Assembly (NCBI GenBank): GCA_035946615.1
Contig: DASYZB010000157.1
Location: 1 to 42,151 of the forward strand
Direction of reading: 5' to 3'
Source of the DNA: Verrucomicrobiia bacterium
Lineage (GTDB): Bacteria; Verrucomicrobiota; Verrucomicrobiia; Limisphaerales; UBA8199
DNA length: 42,151 nucleotides
A model generated the notes under the pieces. The model worked only from the letters and a program-made list of their open reading frames with translations, did not search any database and was not told where the DNA came from. Shown here in pieces: positions 6,997 through 14,673 of this stretch; the first letter of the stretch is position 1; every line of letters begins with the position of its first letter. The translations under genes and the position numbers were made by a program.

Positions 6997-8373
6997 ATGA
7001 CTGCTTCGCGGAGATTTTTGAGGTTTGGCCTGGCCGTCGCTTTGACGTCGATTTTGGTCGCCTGGGCGGTCCGGACGACTTGGCGTGAAGTCCACCATCT
7101 CCGTGCGAGTTTTGCGCTTGTGGAAAGCGACAGTTTCCACCTGTCCGATTATATCGAAGCCCCCATTCGGAACATGAATGAGGCGCTGCTTGACCACGAT
7201 TTGCGTAGGGATGAAGCCAGCAAGAGGAGATTTCTGGAAGGCGGCGAAAAATTGAAGAAGTGGATAGGCGCGCACGCGGGCTCGTTTACCGCCTCTGACC
7301 AGCGCGAAAAACTGGCTCAAGTCGAGGCGGCTCTCGAAGTATACCTGAGCCGGGGAGCAAAACTCATGGAGGAACATGCCACCTCCGATGGGAAACCCGC
7401 ATTGGAGCAAGTCGAAAATAATGCCGCCCCACTACTCGCGCTGTGCGACAGCCTGGCAGCGACGGAGCGGGTCGCGCTTGCCGAATTCATGCAGGAATCA
7501 CATCGGTCGCTCAGTTGGGTGGAGGGCCTCCTGCTGGTGTCATTGATGCTGGTGGTCGGTCTCGGAGTGGTAGTAGGCTTGTCGGGCTACCGTGAACTCC
7601 TGGCGCCACTGCGCAACCAGTTGCGGCAAAGCCGCGCAATTATCGAACGTCATGAGAAACTGGCCTCGCTTGGCACGCTCGCGGCGGGCGTGGCCCATGA
7701 GATCCGCAACCCGCTAACAGCGATCAACGTGCGGATTCACAGCCTCAAGCGCAGCCTGGTCAGTGGTTCCTCCGAACACGAGGACGCCACCGTTATTGAT
7801 AATGAGATCAAACGTCTGGAGGGTATCGTGCAGGCATTTCTGCAGTTTGCCCGCCCGGCGGAGCCGAAACTTGTGACGGTTTCGGCCGATAGCCTGCTGG
7901 TTAGGGTTCGGGCGCTTTTCGGCGGGCAATTGGAAAAGGCTGCGATTCAACTCCTGCTGGAATCCCCTCCTGACCTGTGGGTGAGAGTTGATCCACAGCA
8001 AATTGAGCAGGTCCTGATCAACCTGGTCCAGAACGCAGCCGAGAGCATTGAGCGCGATGGAATGATCCGCCTCCGGGCCCGCAAGGAAGCCGCGCGCTTA
8101 GGCGGCCGATCCGGCCCGGTCGTTGTGCTGGAGGTCAGCGATACGGGCAAGGGGATTCCGCCAGAGGTGCAGAAGCGGATTTTCGATCCATTCTTCACGA
8201 CAAAGGAAGAAGGCACGGGCTTAGGTCTTTCAATCGCGACGCGAATCGTCGAACAGCAAGGCGGCGCGCTGCAGTTTACGACCCAACAAGGCCGGGGCAC
8301 AACCTTCAGCCTGCTCTTGCCGGAAGCAGAACGCCATTCGGATGAAAACTCGACCAAAGATACAAATCATTGA
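6997..8373 (+). CDS. Membrane sensor histidine kinase, NtrB/ZraS-like
   Basis: 458 residues. One membrane helix (about 8-27), a periplasmic sensing region of some 145 residues (predicted mostly helical, resembling four-helix-bundle sensors), and a second helix (about 176-198). The HisKA motif is GVAHEIRNPLTA with phospho-acceptor H234. The ATPase domain has the N box (NLVQNAAES), G1 box (DTGKGI), F box (FDPFFTTK) and G2 box (GTGLGLS). The stop lies 32 bases inside the following NtrC-type gene, so the two form a coupled two-component pair. The signal cannot be told from the sequence. It may also phosphorylate the receiver-only proteins encoded divergently, which is inference. No strong ribosome site precedes ATG 6997; the inverted repeat occupies that position. 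Confidence 0.93.
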   Translation: MTASRRFLRFGLAVALTSILVAWAVRTTWREVHHLRASFALVESDSFHLSDYIEAPIRNMNEALLDHDLRRDEASKRRFLEGGEKLKKWIGAHAGSFTASDQREKLAQVEAALEVYLSRGAKLMEEHATSDGKPALEQVENNAAPLLALCDSLAATERVALAEFMQESHRSLSWVEGLLLVSLMLVVGLGVVVGLSGYRELLAPLRNQLRQSRAIIERHEKLASLGTLAAGVAHEIRNPLTAINVRIHSLKRSLVSGSSEHEDATVIDNEIKRLEGIVQAFLQFARPAEPKLVTVSADSLLVRVRALFGGQLEKAAIQLLLESPPDLWVRVDPQQIEQVLINLVQNAAESIERDGMIRLRARKEAARLGGRSGPVVVLEVSDTGKGIPPEVQKRIFDPFFTTKEEGTGLGLSIATRIVEQQGGALQFTTQQGRGTTFSLLLPEAERHSDENSTKDTNH

Positions 8374-9778
8374 AGACGACTCAAGTATTGCCGAGTCTCT
8401 AAAGAAGGAGTTGCACGCCGAAGGCTATGACGTGGCTATGGCAACCAGGGGCGATGACGGCTTAGCTGCCGCTGTCAAGGATTCGTGCGACCTGGTTATT
8501 ACCGATCTAAAAATGCCCGGCCTGTCTGGTCTTCAACTGGTTGAAAAACTTCACACCGCCAAGCCGAAGCTGCCGATCATCATGATCACCGCCTTCGGCA
8601 CAACGGAAACAGCGATCGAGGCTACCAAATTGGGCGCTTACGATTACCTCCTCAAACCTTTTGACACGGCGGAGTTGCTGAAGCTGGTTGCTGCCGCTGT
8701 CACCAGCAGCCGGATGATGTCCGAGCCGTTGGAACTCGGAAAGGCCGAGCCATCGCAGCCAGCAATTATTGGCTCGTGCCGCGCAATGCAGGCCATTTAC
8801 AAAGAAATCGGGCGTGTTGCGGCTACTCCGGTTACGGTGTTAATCCGTGGCGAGACCGGAACGGGAAAGGAACTGGTGGCCCGCGCCATTTACCAACATA
8901 GCCATCGTGCGGCCCAGCCATTCATCGCGGTGAATTGCGCGGCAATACCTGAGACGCTGCTGGAAAGTGAGTTGTTTGGGCACGAACGAGGTTCGTTCAC
9001 GGGCGCTCATGCGCGTCGGATTGGCCGGTTCGAGCAGGCCAATCGAGGTACAATTCTCCTGGATGAAATCGGGGATCTGAGCCTCGGCACCCAGGTTAAA
9101 CTGCTTCGGATTCTACAGGAAAAATACCTTCAGCGGCTGGGCGGCAATGACAAGATCTCTGTCGATGTGCGGGTTCTGGCCGCGACACACCGGGATCTTG
9201 AAGCGGCCATGAAGGATAAGCTCTTTCGAGAGGACCTCTTCTATCGGCTGAGCTCGGTTACGATAACTTTGCCCCCGCTCCGCGAGCGCGCCGATGACAT
9301 CCCGGAGTTGGTGAAATATTCGCTGCAACGCTCTGCGCTGGAAGTTGGGGTGGAATCGCCTTCGATACAACCCGATGCGATTAGCTTTCTCCAGGCACAG
9401 CTCTGGCCCGGCAACGTGCGCGAACTGGAAAATGTAGTGCGTCACGCGTTACTTCTCGCCCGCGGCTACCCTGTAACCGTGGAGCACGCCCAGCAGGCCT
9501 ATGCTGGAGTGCGGAGACCCATACACTACTCAGAGCAGACTCTTTCAGGCTATTTTACCGAATTACTCACTCGCGCGCGTCGAGGCGAGCTGCTTGATGC
9601 CAGAGCCTCCATGATCGAAGAAATGGAGCGGGAATTGTTCAGCCGAGCCATCGCGATGGCCAACGGAAACCAGGCGAAGGCAGCGCGATGGCTGGGCGTA
9701 AGCCGCACGACGATGCGGGAGAAGCTTGTTCATTTTGGGCTGCACACCGGTTGTGAGGCCCTCGAAGGGCCTGATTAA
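8342..9778 (+). CDS. Sigma-54-dependent response regulator, NtrC family
   Basis: 478 residues in three parts. The receiver (1-120) has phospho-acceptor D55 (VITDLKMPG) and Lys in LLKPFD. The AAA+ domain has Walker A GETGTGKE (170-177), the sigma-54 contact loop GSFTGA (217-222, where GAFTGA is usual; the Ser variant is seen in active members), Walker B ILLDEIGD (near 241) and the WPGNVREL block. The C-terminus ends in a Fis-type helix-turn-helix (NGNQAKAARWLGVSRTTM). It opens promoters with sigma-54 RNA polymerase when phosphorylated, presumably by the kinase it overlaps. Likely targets include the divergent stress operon, given the -24/-12-like site there. Confidence 0.95.
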   Translation: MKTRPKIQIIEDDSSIAESLKKELHAEGYDVAMATRGDDGLAAAVKDSCDLVITDLKMPGLSGLQLVEKLHTAKPKLPIIMITAFGTTETAIEATKLGAYDYLLKPFDTAELLKLVAAAVTSSRMMSEPLELGKAEPSQPAIIGSCRAMQAIYKEIGRVAATPVTVLIRGETGTGKELVARAIYQHSHRAAQPFIAVNCAAIPETLLESELFGHERGSFTGAHARRIGRFEQANRGTILLDEIGDLSLGTQVKLLRILQEKYLQRLGGNDKISVDVRVLAATHRDLEAAMKDKLFREDLFYRLSSVTITLPPLRERADDIPELVKYSLQRSALEVGVESPSIQPDAISFLQAQLWPGNVRELENVVRHALLLARGYPVTVEHAQQAYAGVRRPIHYSEQTLSGYFTELLTRARRGELLDARASMIEEMERELFSRAIAMANGNQAKAARWLGVSRTTMREKLVHFGLHTGCEALEGPD

Positions 9779-9922
9779 CCGTGCAGATTCACAATAACTT
9801 TCACTTTCCGCTTTTATGAGTTACCTGGGAACAGGCTTACAAGAGTCCGATATCAACGAGGCTGTGCATGGACCGCCTGGCGATCACATGCTTGGCCAGC
9901 GGAAAAGAGAAAGACGAAACCC

Positions 9923-10450
9923 ATGAATCCGAAGTTCCTTGTCAGGAGCGAGACCGATGCCGATGTGAGCGCGATAAGGGAGGTGACCGTTGCCGCGTTT
10001 AGGACCCTGGAGATCAGCAACCACACCGAGCAGTTCATCATCGAGGCACTACGCATCGCCAAGGCCCTCACAGTATCGCTTGTCGCAGAAGTAGATGGAC
10101 GGGTGGTAGGCCATATTGCGTTCTCGCCCGTGATCATTTCTGACGGCACTCGGAAGTGGTACGGCCTTGGATCTGTTTCAGTGTCGCCGACGTACCAGCG
10201 CCAAGGCATCGGCCAAACTCTCATACGGGAGGGGCTGTCACGGCTGAAAGAACTGAATGCGCAGGGCTGCTGTCTCGTAGGACATCCGGATTACTACAGG
10301 AGATTCGGGTTCAAAAACATGCCCGAACTTGAGCTCCAGGGAGTGCCGCACGTTGGGAGTTGCTTTTTGCTGCATTCCGCCGCAGAATGGCTAAGCCTGT
10401 TGAGCAGGCACATAAAACACCGCTATGGGTTCACTGAAGAAACGTCGTAA
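9923..10450 (+). CDS. GNAT family N-acetyltransferase (COG3153-like)
   Basis: 175 residues. The acetyl-CoA binding region reads GLGSVSVSPTYQRQGIGQTLI, with the Q/R-x-x-G-x-G/A signature at QRQGIG, and is preceded by the VVGHIAFSPV strand. The later GCCLVGHPDYYRRFGF block is characteristic of the YhbS/COG3153 branch. Members acetylate small amines or proteins; the substrate is unknown. A weak purine-rich site (AGAAAGACG) lies upstream of ATG 9923. Its last 26 bases overlap the start of the tiny basic protein gene in another frame, suggesting translational coupling. Confidence 0.9.
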   Translation: MNPKFLVRSETDADVSAIREVTVAAFRTLEISNHTEQFIIEALRIAKALTVSLVAEVDGRVVGHIAFSPVIISDGTRKWYGLGSVSVSPTYQRQGIGQTLIREGLSRLKELNAQGCCLVGHPDYYRRFGFKNMPELELQGVPHVGSCFLLHSAAEWLSLLSRHIKHRYGFTEETS

Positions 10451-10526
10451 ATCGAAGATTAATAAACATAAACGGCGCAAAAAGTTGCGCGCCCATCGTC
10501 ATAAGAAGCGCACCTGGCAGAAGTAG
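10425..10526 (+). CDS. AURKAIP1/COX24-domain small basic protein (bS22/mS38-like)
   Basis: A 33-residue frame, MGSLKKRRKSKINKHKRRKK followed by LRAHRHKKRTWQK and TAG. More than half of the residues are Lys, Arg or His. The pattern KKRR-x-K-x-x-K-H-K-R-R-K-x-L-R-x-x-R matches the AURKAIP1/COX24 domain (DUF1713) that is shared by mitochondrial ribosomal protein mS38 and the mycobacterial small-subunit protein bS22. It is therefore probably a small ribosomal-subunit protein that wraps rRNA near the decoding region; this function is by homology only. It begins inside the end of the acetyltransferase gene and has no strong ribosome site of its own. Easily missed because of its length. Confidence 0.85.
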   Translation: MGSLKKRRKSKINKHKRRKKLRAHRHKKRTWQK

Positions 10527-10591
10527 CTCGGGCTCGGGCTACTGATTTGTCTTTCGCTCTCCGCGTTTGAGGAAGGAGGTGTTTGGTCATC

Positions 10592-12337
10592 ATGCTGTGT
10601 AATCGCTGGTTTTTGGGGATAATGGCCGGGGTGAGTTTATTGCTCGTCACCGGTTGCCGGTCAGCCCCAAAACAAGGTCGAGATGCAAACGGCCAGACGC
10701 CTGGTCCTGTCATGGCGCGAGGTAAAGGGCAAGGCAAGGACTGGCCTGCCGACAAGCTCGCCGAGGCCCACGCCCATTATGCCGCCGCTATCGTCTATGA
10801 GATGGAGGAGAATACACAGGCGGCCCTGGAGGAGTATTACCAGGCGGCCCTGAACGACCCGGACAACGAGGCGCTCATCCTGGAGGTCTCGCGCCGGTTA
10901 TTGCAGCAGAAGCAGCCTGAAAAGGCGCTGGCGGTTGTATCGGCTGCCGCGGCCCGGCCCCGTGCCACCGGCGCGATTTTTGCGCGCTTGGGAATGATTG
11001 ATGCCCAATTGGGAAAGAACGAACAGGCCGCAGCCGCCAACCGGGCTGCCATCAAGCGTTCACCGGACTCTTTGGCTGGTTACCAGAATTTAGTGTTGCT
11101 GGCTCTTCAGAAAAAGCAGTCCCCGGAGGCCTTGAAGGTGCTGGAGGCGGCGGGGCGCCAGCCCAAAGCGGATGCGGATTTTCTGGTTGGACTGGCTGAG
11201 CTATGCGCCAGTGTCGCACTGCAGTCCCCGTCCGAGAAAGAGAAACTCGACGCCCAGGCCCTGGCGGCTCTCAAGCGCGCAGACAAGCTCAATCCTGCCG
11301 GGATGCAATTGCGCCTCAGGCTCGCAGACAGCTTCGCTGCATTGGGCGAGACCGGCAGAGCGGCAGCCCTTTACCTGGATTTGGTCAAAAAGCTGCCGGA
11401 CGTGCCGTTCATCCGCGAGCGAGTGCATGCCAAACTTGCCAGTATTTACTTGCGCGGAAGCGACAACAAGAAAGCCATCGAGCAGTTCGAAGCCGTTATT
11501 CGCGATGATCCGACCAATCCGCAGGCTTACTTCTACCTTGGCCGCCTGTATTATGAGGCCAAAGATTCAGCCCATGCGGCTGATTGCTTCAGCAAGACCA
11601 TTGTGCTCAATCCCGGGGCTGAGGAGGCTTATTGCTACCTGGCTCTTTCTCAGATTGGCATCAATCAATCGCAAGAGGCCCTGGCGACGCTGGACAAAGC
11701 GCGCCAGAAATTCCCGCAAGATTTTGATGTGGAACTCATCACCGCCCTGGCCTATACCCGGCAGAAGGCCTATCCCCAGGCCATCCGTCATTACACCGCC
11801 GCTGAGGTGATTGCCAAAGCAACCGAACCGGCGCGTTTGAATCAGGAGTTCTATTTCGAGATCGGAGCCGCTTACGAGCGCACGGGTGATTACACGCAGG
11901 CAGAGGATTATTTCCAAAAATGCCTCCAACTCGCCCCGGATTTCAGCGAGGCGCTCAATTACCTCGGCTATATGTGGGCCGAGCACGGTGTCAAACTCGA
12001 CCGGGCACGTGGACTCATCCAGAAAGCCCTGCAAAAGGAACCGCAAAACCCCGCCTACCTGGACAGCCTGGGTTGGGTGCTCTTCAAGTTAAAACAGCCC
12101 CAGGACGCCTTGGGCTATATCCTCAAAGCGGTGCAGTTGTCCAAGGACCCTGACCCAACCGTCCTTGATCACCTCGGCGATATCTACGCTGCTCTCGATC
12201 AGCCGCAGAAGGCACGCGAGGCATGGACCAAATCCTTGACCCTCGAAGCCAATGAACAGGTCCGCCGCAAACTCGAGGTCGTCCCGCCTGCGCCGGGCCA
12301 GGCTCCGAATCCCAAAAGCCCGGAGCAGCACGAATAA
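10592..12337 (+). CDS. Tetratricopeptide-repeat lipoprotein
   Basis: 581 residues. The signal peptide ends in the lipobox LVTGC (near residue 22), so the protein is predicted to be lipidated and exported. From about residue 50 to 555 it is built of some 12-14 TPR units, for example the block AYFYLGRLYYEAKDSAHAAD and ALNYLGYMWAEHG. The end is Pro-rich and probably unstructured. TPR lipoproteins scaffold envelope complexes; no partner can be named from the sequence. A strong Shine-Dalgarno (AAGGAGGT, 10573-10580) precedes. ATG 10592 is 11 bases after it and keeps the signal intact; a TTG at 10583 is too close. Followed after 19 bases by the DUF2203 gene, probably the same transcript. Confidence 0.9.
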   Translation: MLCNRWFLGIMAGVSLLLVTGCRSAPKQGRDANGQTPGPVMARGKGQGKDWPADKLAEAHAHYAAAIVYEMEENTQAALEEYYQAALNDPDNEALILEVSRRLLQQKQPEKALAVVSAAAARPRATGAIFARLGMIDAQLGKNEQAAAANRAAIKRSPDSLAGYQNLVLLALQKKQSPEALKVLEAAGRQPKADADFLVGLAELCASVALQSPSEKEKLDAQALAALKRADKLNPAGMQLRLRLADSFAALGETGRAAALYLDLVKKLPDVPFIRERVHAKLASIYLRGSDNKKAIEQFEAVIRDDPTNPQAYFYLGRLYYEAKDSAHAADCFSKTIVLNPGAEEAYCYLALSQIGINQSQEALATLDKARQKFPQDFDVELITALAYTRQKAYPQAIRHYTAAEVIAKATEPARLNQEFYFEIGAAYERTGDYTQAEDYFQKCLQLAPDFSEALNYLGYMWAEHGVKLDRARGLIQKALQKEPQNPAYLDSLGWVLFKLKQPQDALGYILKAVQLSKDPDPTVLDHLGDIYAALDQPQKAREAWTKSLTLEANEQVRRKLEVVPPAPGQAPNPKSPEQHE

Positions 12338-12356
12338 ACCTCAAGGAGAGGGTTGT

Positions 12357-12749
12357 ATGGCTCACCAGTTCCGAAAGCATTATACGCGCGCCCAGGCGCG
12401 GCGCTTGCTGCCAGAGGTTCGCCAGTGGCTCAAGCGGTTGAGCGATTTGCGCGCGGCTCTCGAAGAGCTGGATAAACGCCTCGAAATTGTGCGAACACCG
12501 GGCGCCGATTTGGGCGGGGATGTGGTGAACAATTGGGTGCGCACCATCGCCGAGCTCAAAAACGTTTTGATGGAGTTTTTCCAGCGCGAAATCCAAATCA
12601 AGGACCTCCAACGCGGCCTTATCGATTTCCCGGCTATCATCGGGGGCCGGGAGGTTTTCCTTTGTTGGGAAGAGGGCGAAGAGGACATCGAATTCTGGCA
12701 CGAGCTGGACAGCGGCTACTCAGGACGCGAGAAGTTGGAAGGGGAGTAG
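12357..12749 (+). CDS. DUF2203 family protein
   Basis: 130 residues, cytoplasmic. It has the family layout: an N-terminal FRKHYTRAQARRLLPEVRQW helix, a middle coiled region, then the conserved end with GLIDFPAIIGGREVFLCW, EEDIEFWHELDSGYSGR. DUF2203 has no established biochemical function. Start ATG 12357 is fixed by a strong ribosome site (AAGGAGAGG). It sits 19 bases downstream of the TPR lipoprotein and converges with the next gene, with only seven bases between stops. Confidence 0.9.
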   Translation: MAHQFRKHYTRAQARRLLPEVRQWLKRLSDLRAALEELDKRLEIVRTPGADLGGDVVNNWVRTIAELKNVLMEFFQREIQIKDLQRGLIDFPAIIGGREVFLCWEEGEEDIEFWHELDSGYSGREKLEGE

Positions 12750-12756
12750 GGTATTG

Positions 12757-13575
12757 TCAGTAATCCCACTGATAATAAACCTCGTACACATCCACCCTGC
12801 CGCCGGGGAAATAGTTATTGGCGGCGAGCAAAAAGGTGCGGCTGGCGCTGTCGAACGTCAGAGTGCGCGGTTCAGAGGGCTGGTTAGGATCATAGATGCT
12901 GAACAGGATTTGGTTTCCAGCAGGTCTGGCCTTAAAGACAACGACCGCATGGTTGATGGTGAGGCTCGGAAAACGGACCAAGTGAACGATAAGCGGGTGG
13001 GTGGGAGAGAGATGAGCCAGGAGATGTTGAGCGACTCGCTCCTGCTCGCGGCGGGTAAAAGGCAGGATCATCCGCCAGTGACCGCGCTGAAAATAGCATT
13101 GCAATGAACTGCCGCATTCGTGCTTGAGGAGCTTTTCCTGCTCGTGGCTGAAGTCACGCAAATCGGCATAGCCCGGTATGACAATCTTTTGATTTTCAGA
13201 CAGGGGTTTTCGCAGGTTGGTCGCCACCACCCGACGAATAAGCCGCCGATAAGTCCGCTCGTCAGCTATTGTCAGTTGTGGCTCAAAACGCGCGTTCTCA
13301 AAAAACTGGACCGCCGAACGCGCCACAACGAAACAATGCTGAGCGTACGAAGGTTTCGGCTCACGGCGGTGGCTCGTCCAGGCGCCGTTGGTATTGTAGC
13401 CATACTCCCACAACAGTTCATTCGGGTAAGAGAAAGTGTCCTTGGCGAATTCAAATGGCCTTTGGGGCGGGTCCGCCATCAGACGCGGTCCGGTACAGCC
13501 GCAAACCAGCGTCAACGGCAGCAAAACCAGCGCCGCAAAGCCACAGCCTAACGGCGCAATGCATTTGGAATGCAC
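12757..13575 (-). CDS. Lipoprotein resembling C39/papain-like peptidases
   Basis: About 272 residues from a GTG at 13575. Residues 5-25 form a signal peptide (APLGCGFAALVLLPLTLVC) with a possible lipidated Cys. The rest contains an arrangement typical of cysteine-peptidase folds: QHCFVVARSAVQFF (candidate nucleophile Cys), INHAVVVFKA (candidate His) and IYDPNQP (candidate Asn/Asp). I know this Cys-His-Asn order from C39-like and papain-like domains, but I cannot confirm the family, and the Cys block lacks the usual preceding Gln spacing. Activity is uncertain. The open frame extends 92 codons upstream, but that part looks like a dispersed intergenic repeat and overlaps the hicB end. Function unknown. 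Confidence 0.6.
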   Translation of the reverse strand: MHSKCIAPLGCGFAALVLLPLTLVCGCTGPRLMADPPQRPFEFAKDTFSYPNELLWEYGYNTNGAWTSHRREPKPSYAQHCFVVARSAVQFFENARFEPQLTIADERTYRRLIRRVVATNLRKPLSENQKIVIPGYADLRDFSHEQEKLLKHECGSSLQCYFQRGHWRMILPFTRREQERVAQHLLAHLSPTHPLIVHLVRFPSLTINHAVVVFKARPAGNQILFSIYDPNQPSEPRTLTFDSASRTFLLAANNYFPGGRVDVYEVYYQWDY

Positions 13576-13768
13576 CGTGTCCCGGCCCTTGTTGAGCGTG
13601 TTCGCGAGCAGCCTTCGCAGAGCGCCGGCAAACGCCCTTCTCCGGAGGCTTCGCGACGCTCTCTGCCGCTGCACGTATGGTTTCTTACGCGGCTTCAATA
13701 ATCCTGCTTGCTTGAAGCAAAGTTTGAAGGCTGGCAGGCAAATATAGATCGCGCTGTAGAGACCGCCG
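13576..13768. repeat. Possible dispersed repeat between hicB and the lipoprotein gene
   Basis: This spacer translates on the minus strand as an Arg/Leu/Ala-rich stretch continuous with the lipoprotein frame (SLRRRAFAGALRRLLANTL). Its composition differs from both flanking genes, and it includes the palindrome CTCCGGAG at 13651-13658 and several GC-rich inverted segments. I suspect a multicopy intergenic element but cannot count copies from one window. Confidence 0.3.
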
Positions 13769-14185
13769 TTAAGCGGGTTCTCGAGCAATTGGCATCTTCG
13801 AATACACCCACGGGTAGTATTTACTCCTTTCGTGCCGGGGGATTGTTCCACCCGCGACTTGAACCAGCGGGATCGGACAGTTAGGTCTCAATGCTGCTGG
13901 ATGAGGCGGTCGATTAGTCCGCTGATCCTGCATCCCCACTGCTCGCAATTGCTCCTCTGCTTTTCGCTGTTCGCGTGCGACATCCTCTGCCGTCATCGGC
14001 GCGGGGACTGGCCTTCCTTCTTCGGTGGCAACTTCGATCCAAGCACCAATCGCATCGCGCAAATTAGCGATTGCCTGTTCAGGGGTCTCGCCATCGGGCA
14101 TGCAACCTGGAAGTTGAAATGGAATAGCTAGATACGCCCTGTCTTCAGGGCTCCATAGGATTTGGACTGGGTAATCGTGTTTCAT
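13769..14185 (-). CDS. hicB: HicB-type antitoxin
   Basis: 138 residues. Residues 1-65 are the partial RNase-H-like HicB fold: VQILWSPEDRAYLAIPFQLPG, then GETPEQAIANLRDAIGAWIE. The segment from 66 to 90 (MTAEDVAREQRKAEEQLRA) is helical. The remaining 45 residues are Pro/Arg-rich and do not resemble HicB; another frame there ends earlier with a helical ISGLIDRLIQQH, so the tail may be frameshifted. HicB neutralises HicA and often represses the pair. Its ATG overlaps the hicA stop by four bases. Because hicA is frameshifted, the antitoxin may now be an orphan. Confidence 0.85.
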   Translation of the reverse strand: MKHDYPVQILWSPEDRAYLAIPFQLPGCMPDGETPEQAIANLRDAIGAWIEVATEEGRPVPAPMTAEDVAREQRKAEEQLRAVGMQDQRTNRPPHPAALRPNCPIPLVQVAGGTIPRHERSKYYPWVYSKMPIAREPA

Positions 14186-14419
14186 AAATTAAACAGATTG
14201 ATGATCATGCGAACCTGCCTAACCTGATATGGCTTGGCTTTACCATCGCGTCCGGGCTGTAAAATCACAATAGGCTCGATGCCTTCCTTTGAAAAAATGT
14301 GGTGGCTTGCTTTGATTAAATCCCAAACGGGTCACAAGCTGGCACAAATCTTCAAATTGGATGTTAGCATTCGCAGTGCCGCTCAAGATGCGCTGCTTCG
14401 TCATTTCGTATTTGCTCAT
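14182..14419 (-). pseudogene. hicA: HicA-type mRNA interferase toxin, frameshifted
   Basis: From ATG 14419 the first frame reads like the start of HicA: KQRILSGTANANIQFEDLCQ and LVTRLGF. It then loses similarity. From about 14330 a second frame resumes the family exactly: ASHHIFSKEG, IVILQPGRDGKAKPYQVRQV, ending at a TGA that overlaps the hicB start by four bases. SHHIF carries the catalytic His of HicA. The spacing between GF and SHH is too short by a non-multiple of three, so a small deletion near 14320-14335 (or a sequencing error) broke the gene. HicA cleaves mRNA in translation-dependent fashion; as read here no full toxin would be made. Confidence 0.8.
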
Positions 14420-14673
14420 TCCGCCGCTTGGGGTGGATATGATTCTTATCTGCCGCGATCTTAGCGTCAATACCTGTTGGACGAAAAAATGCAGACATCT
14501 TTTTAATAATATAGCATGAGGCGATAACAAACGTAATGGGTTTTGATCTGGCCCGTGTCTAATTTGTGGACACCAAACTGAATGGCACCAATGGAGGTTG
14601 TCTTTCCTTTGCCGTTTTCATATTTTTCCTCGCTCACATAAAGAACTGATTTAGGCCCGACGTGTAACTGGCA

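Noticed and set aside
13576-13851. Upstream 92-codon extension of the lipoprotein reading frame
   Set aside because: It places the signal peptide in the middle of the protein and overlaps the hicB end; more likely a repeat element.
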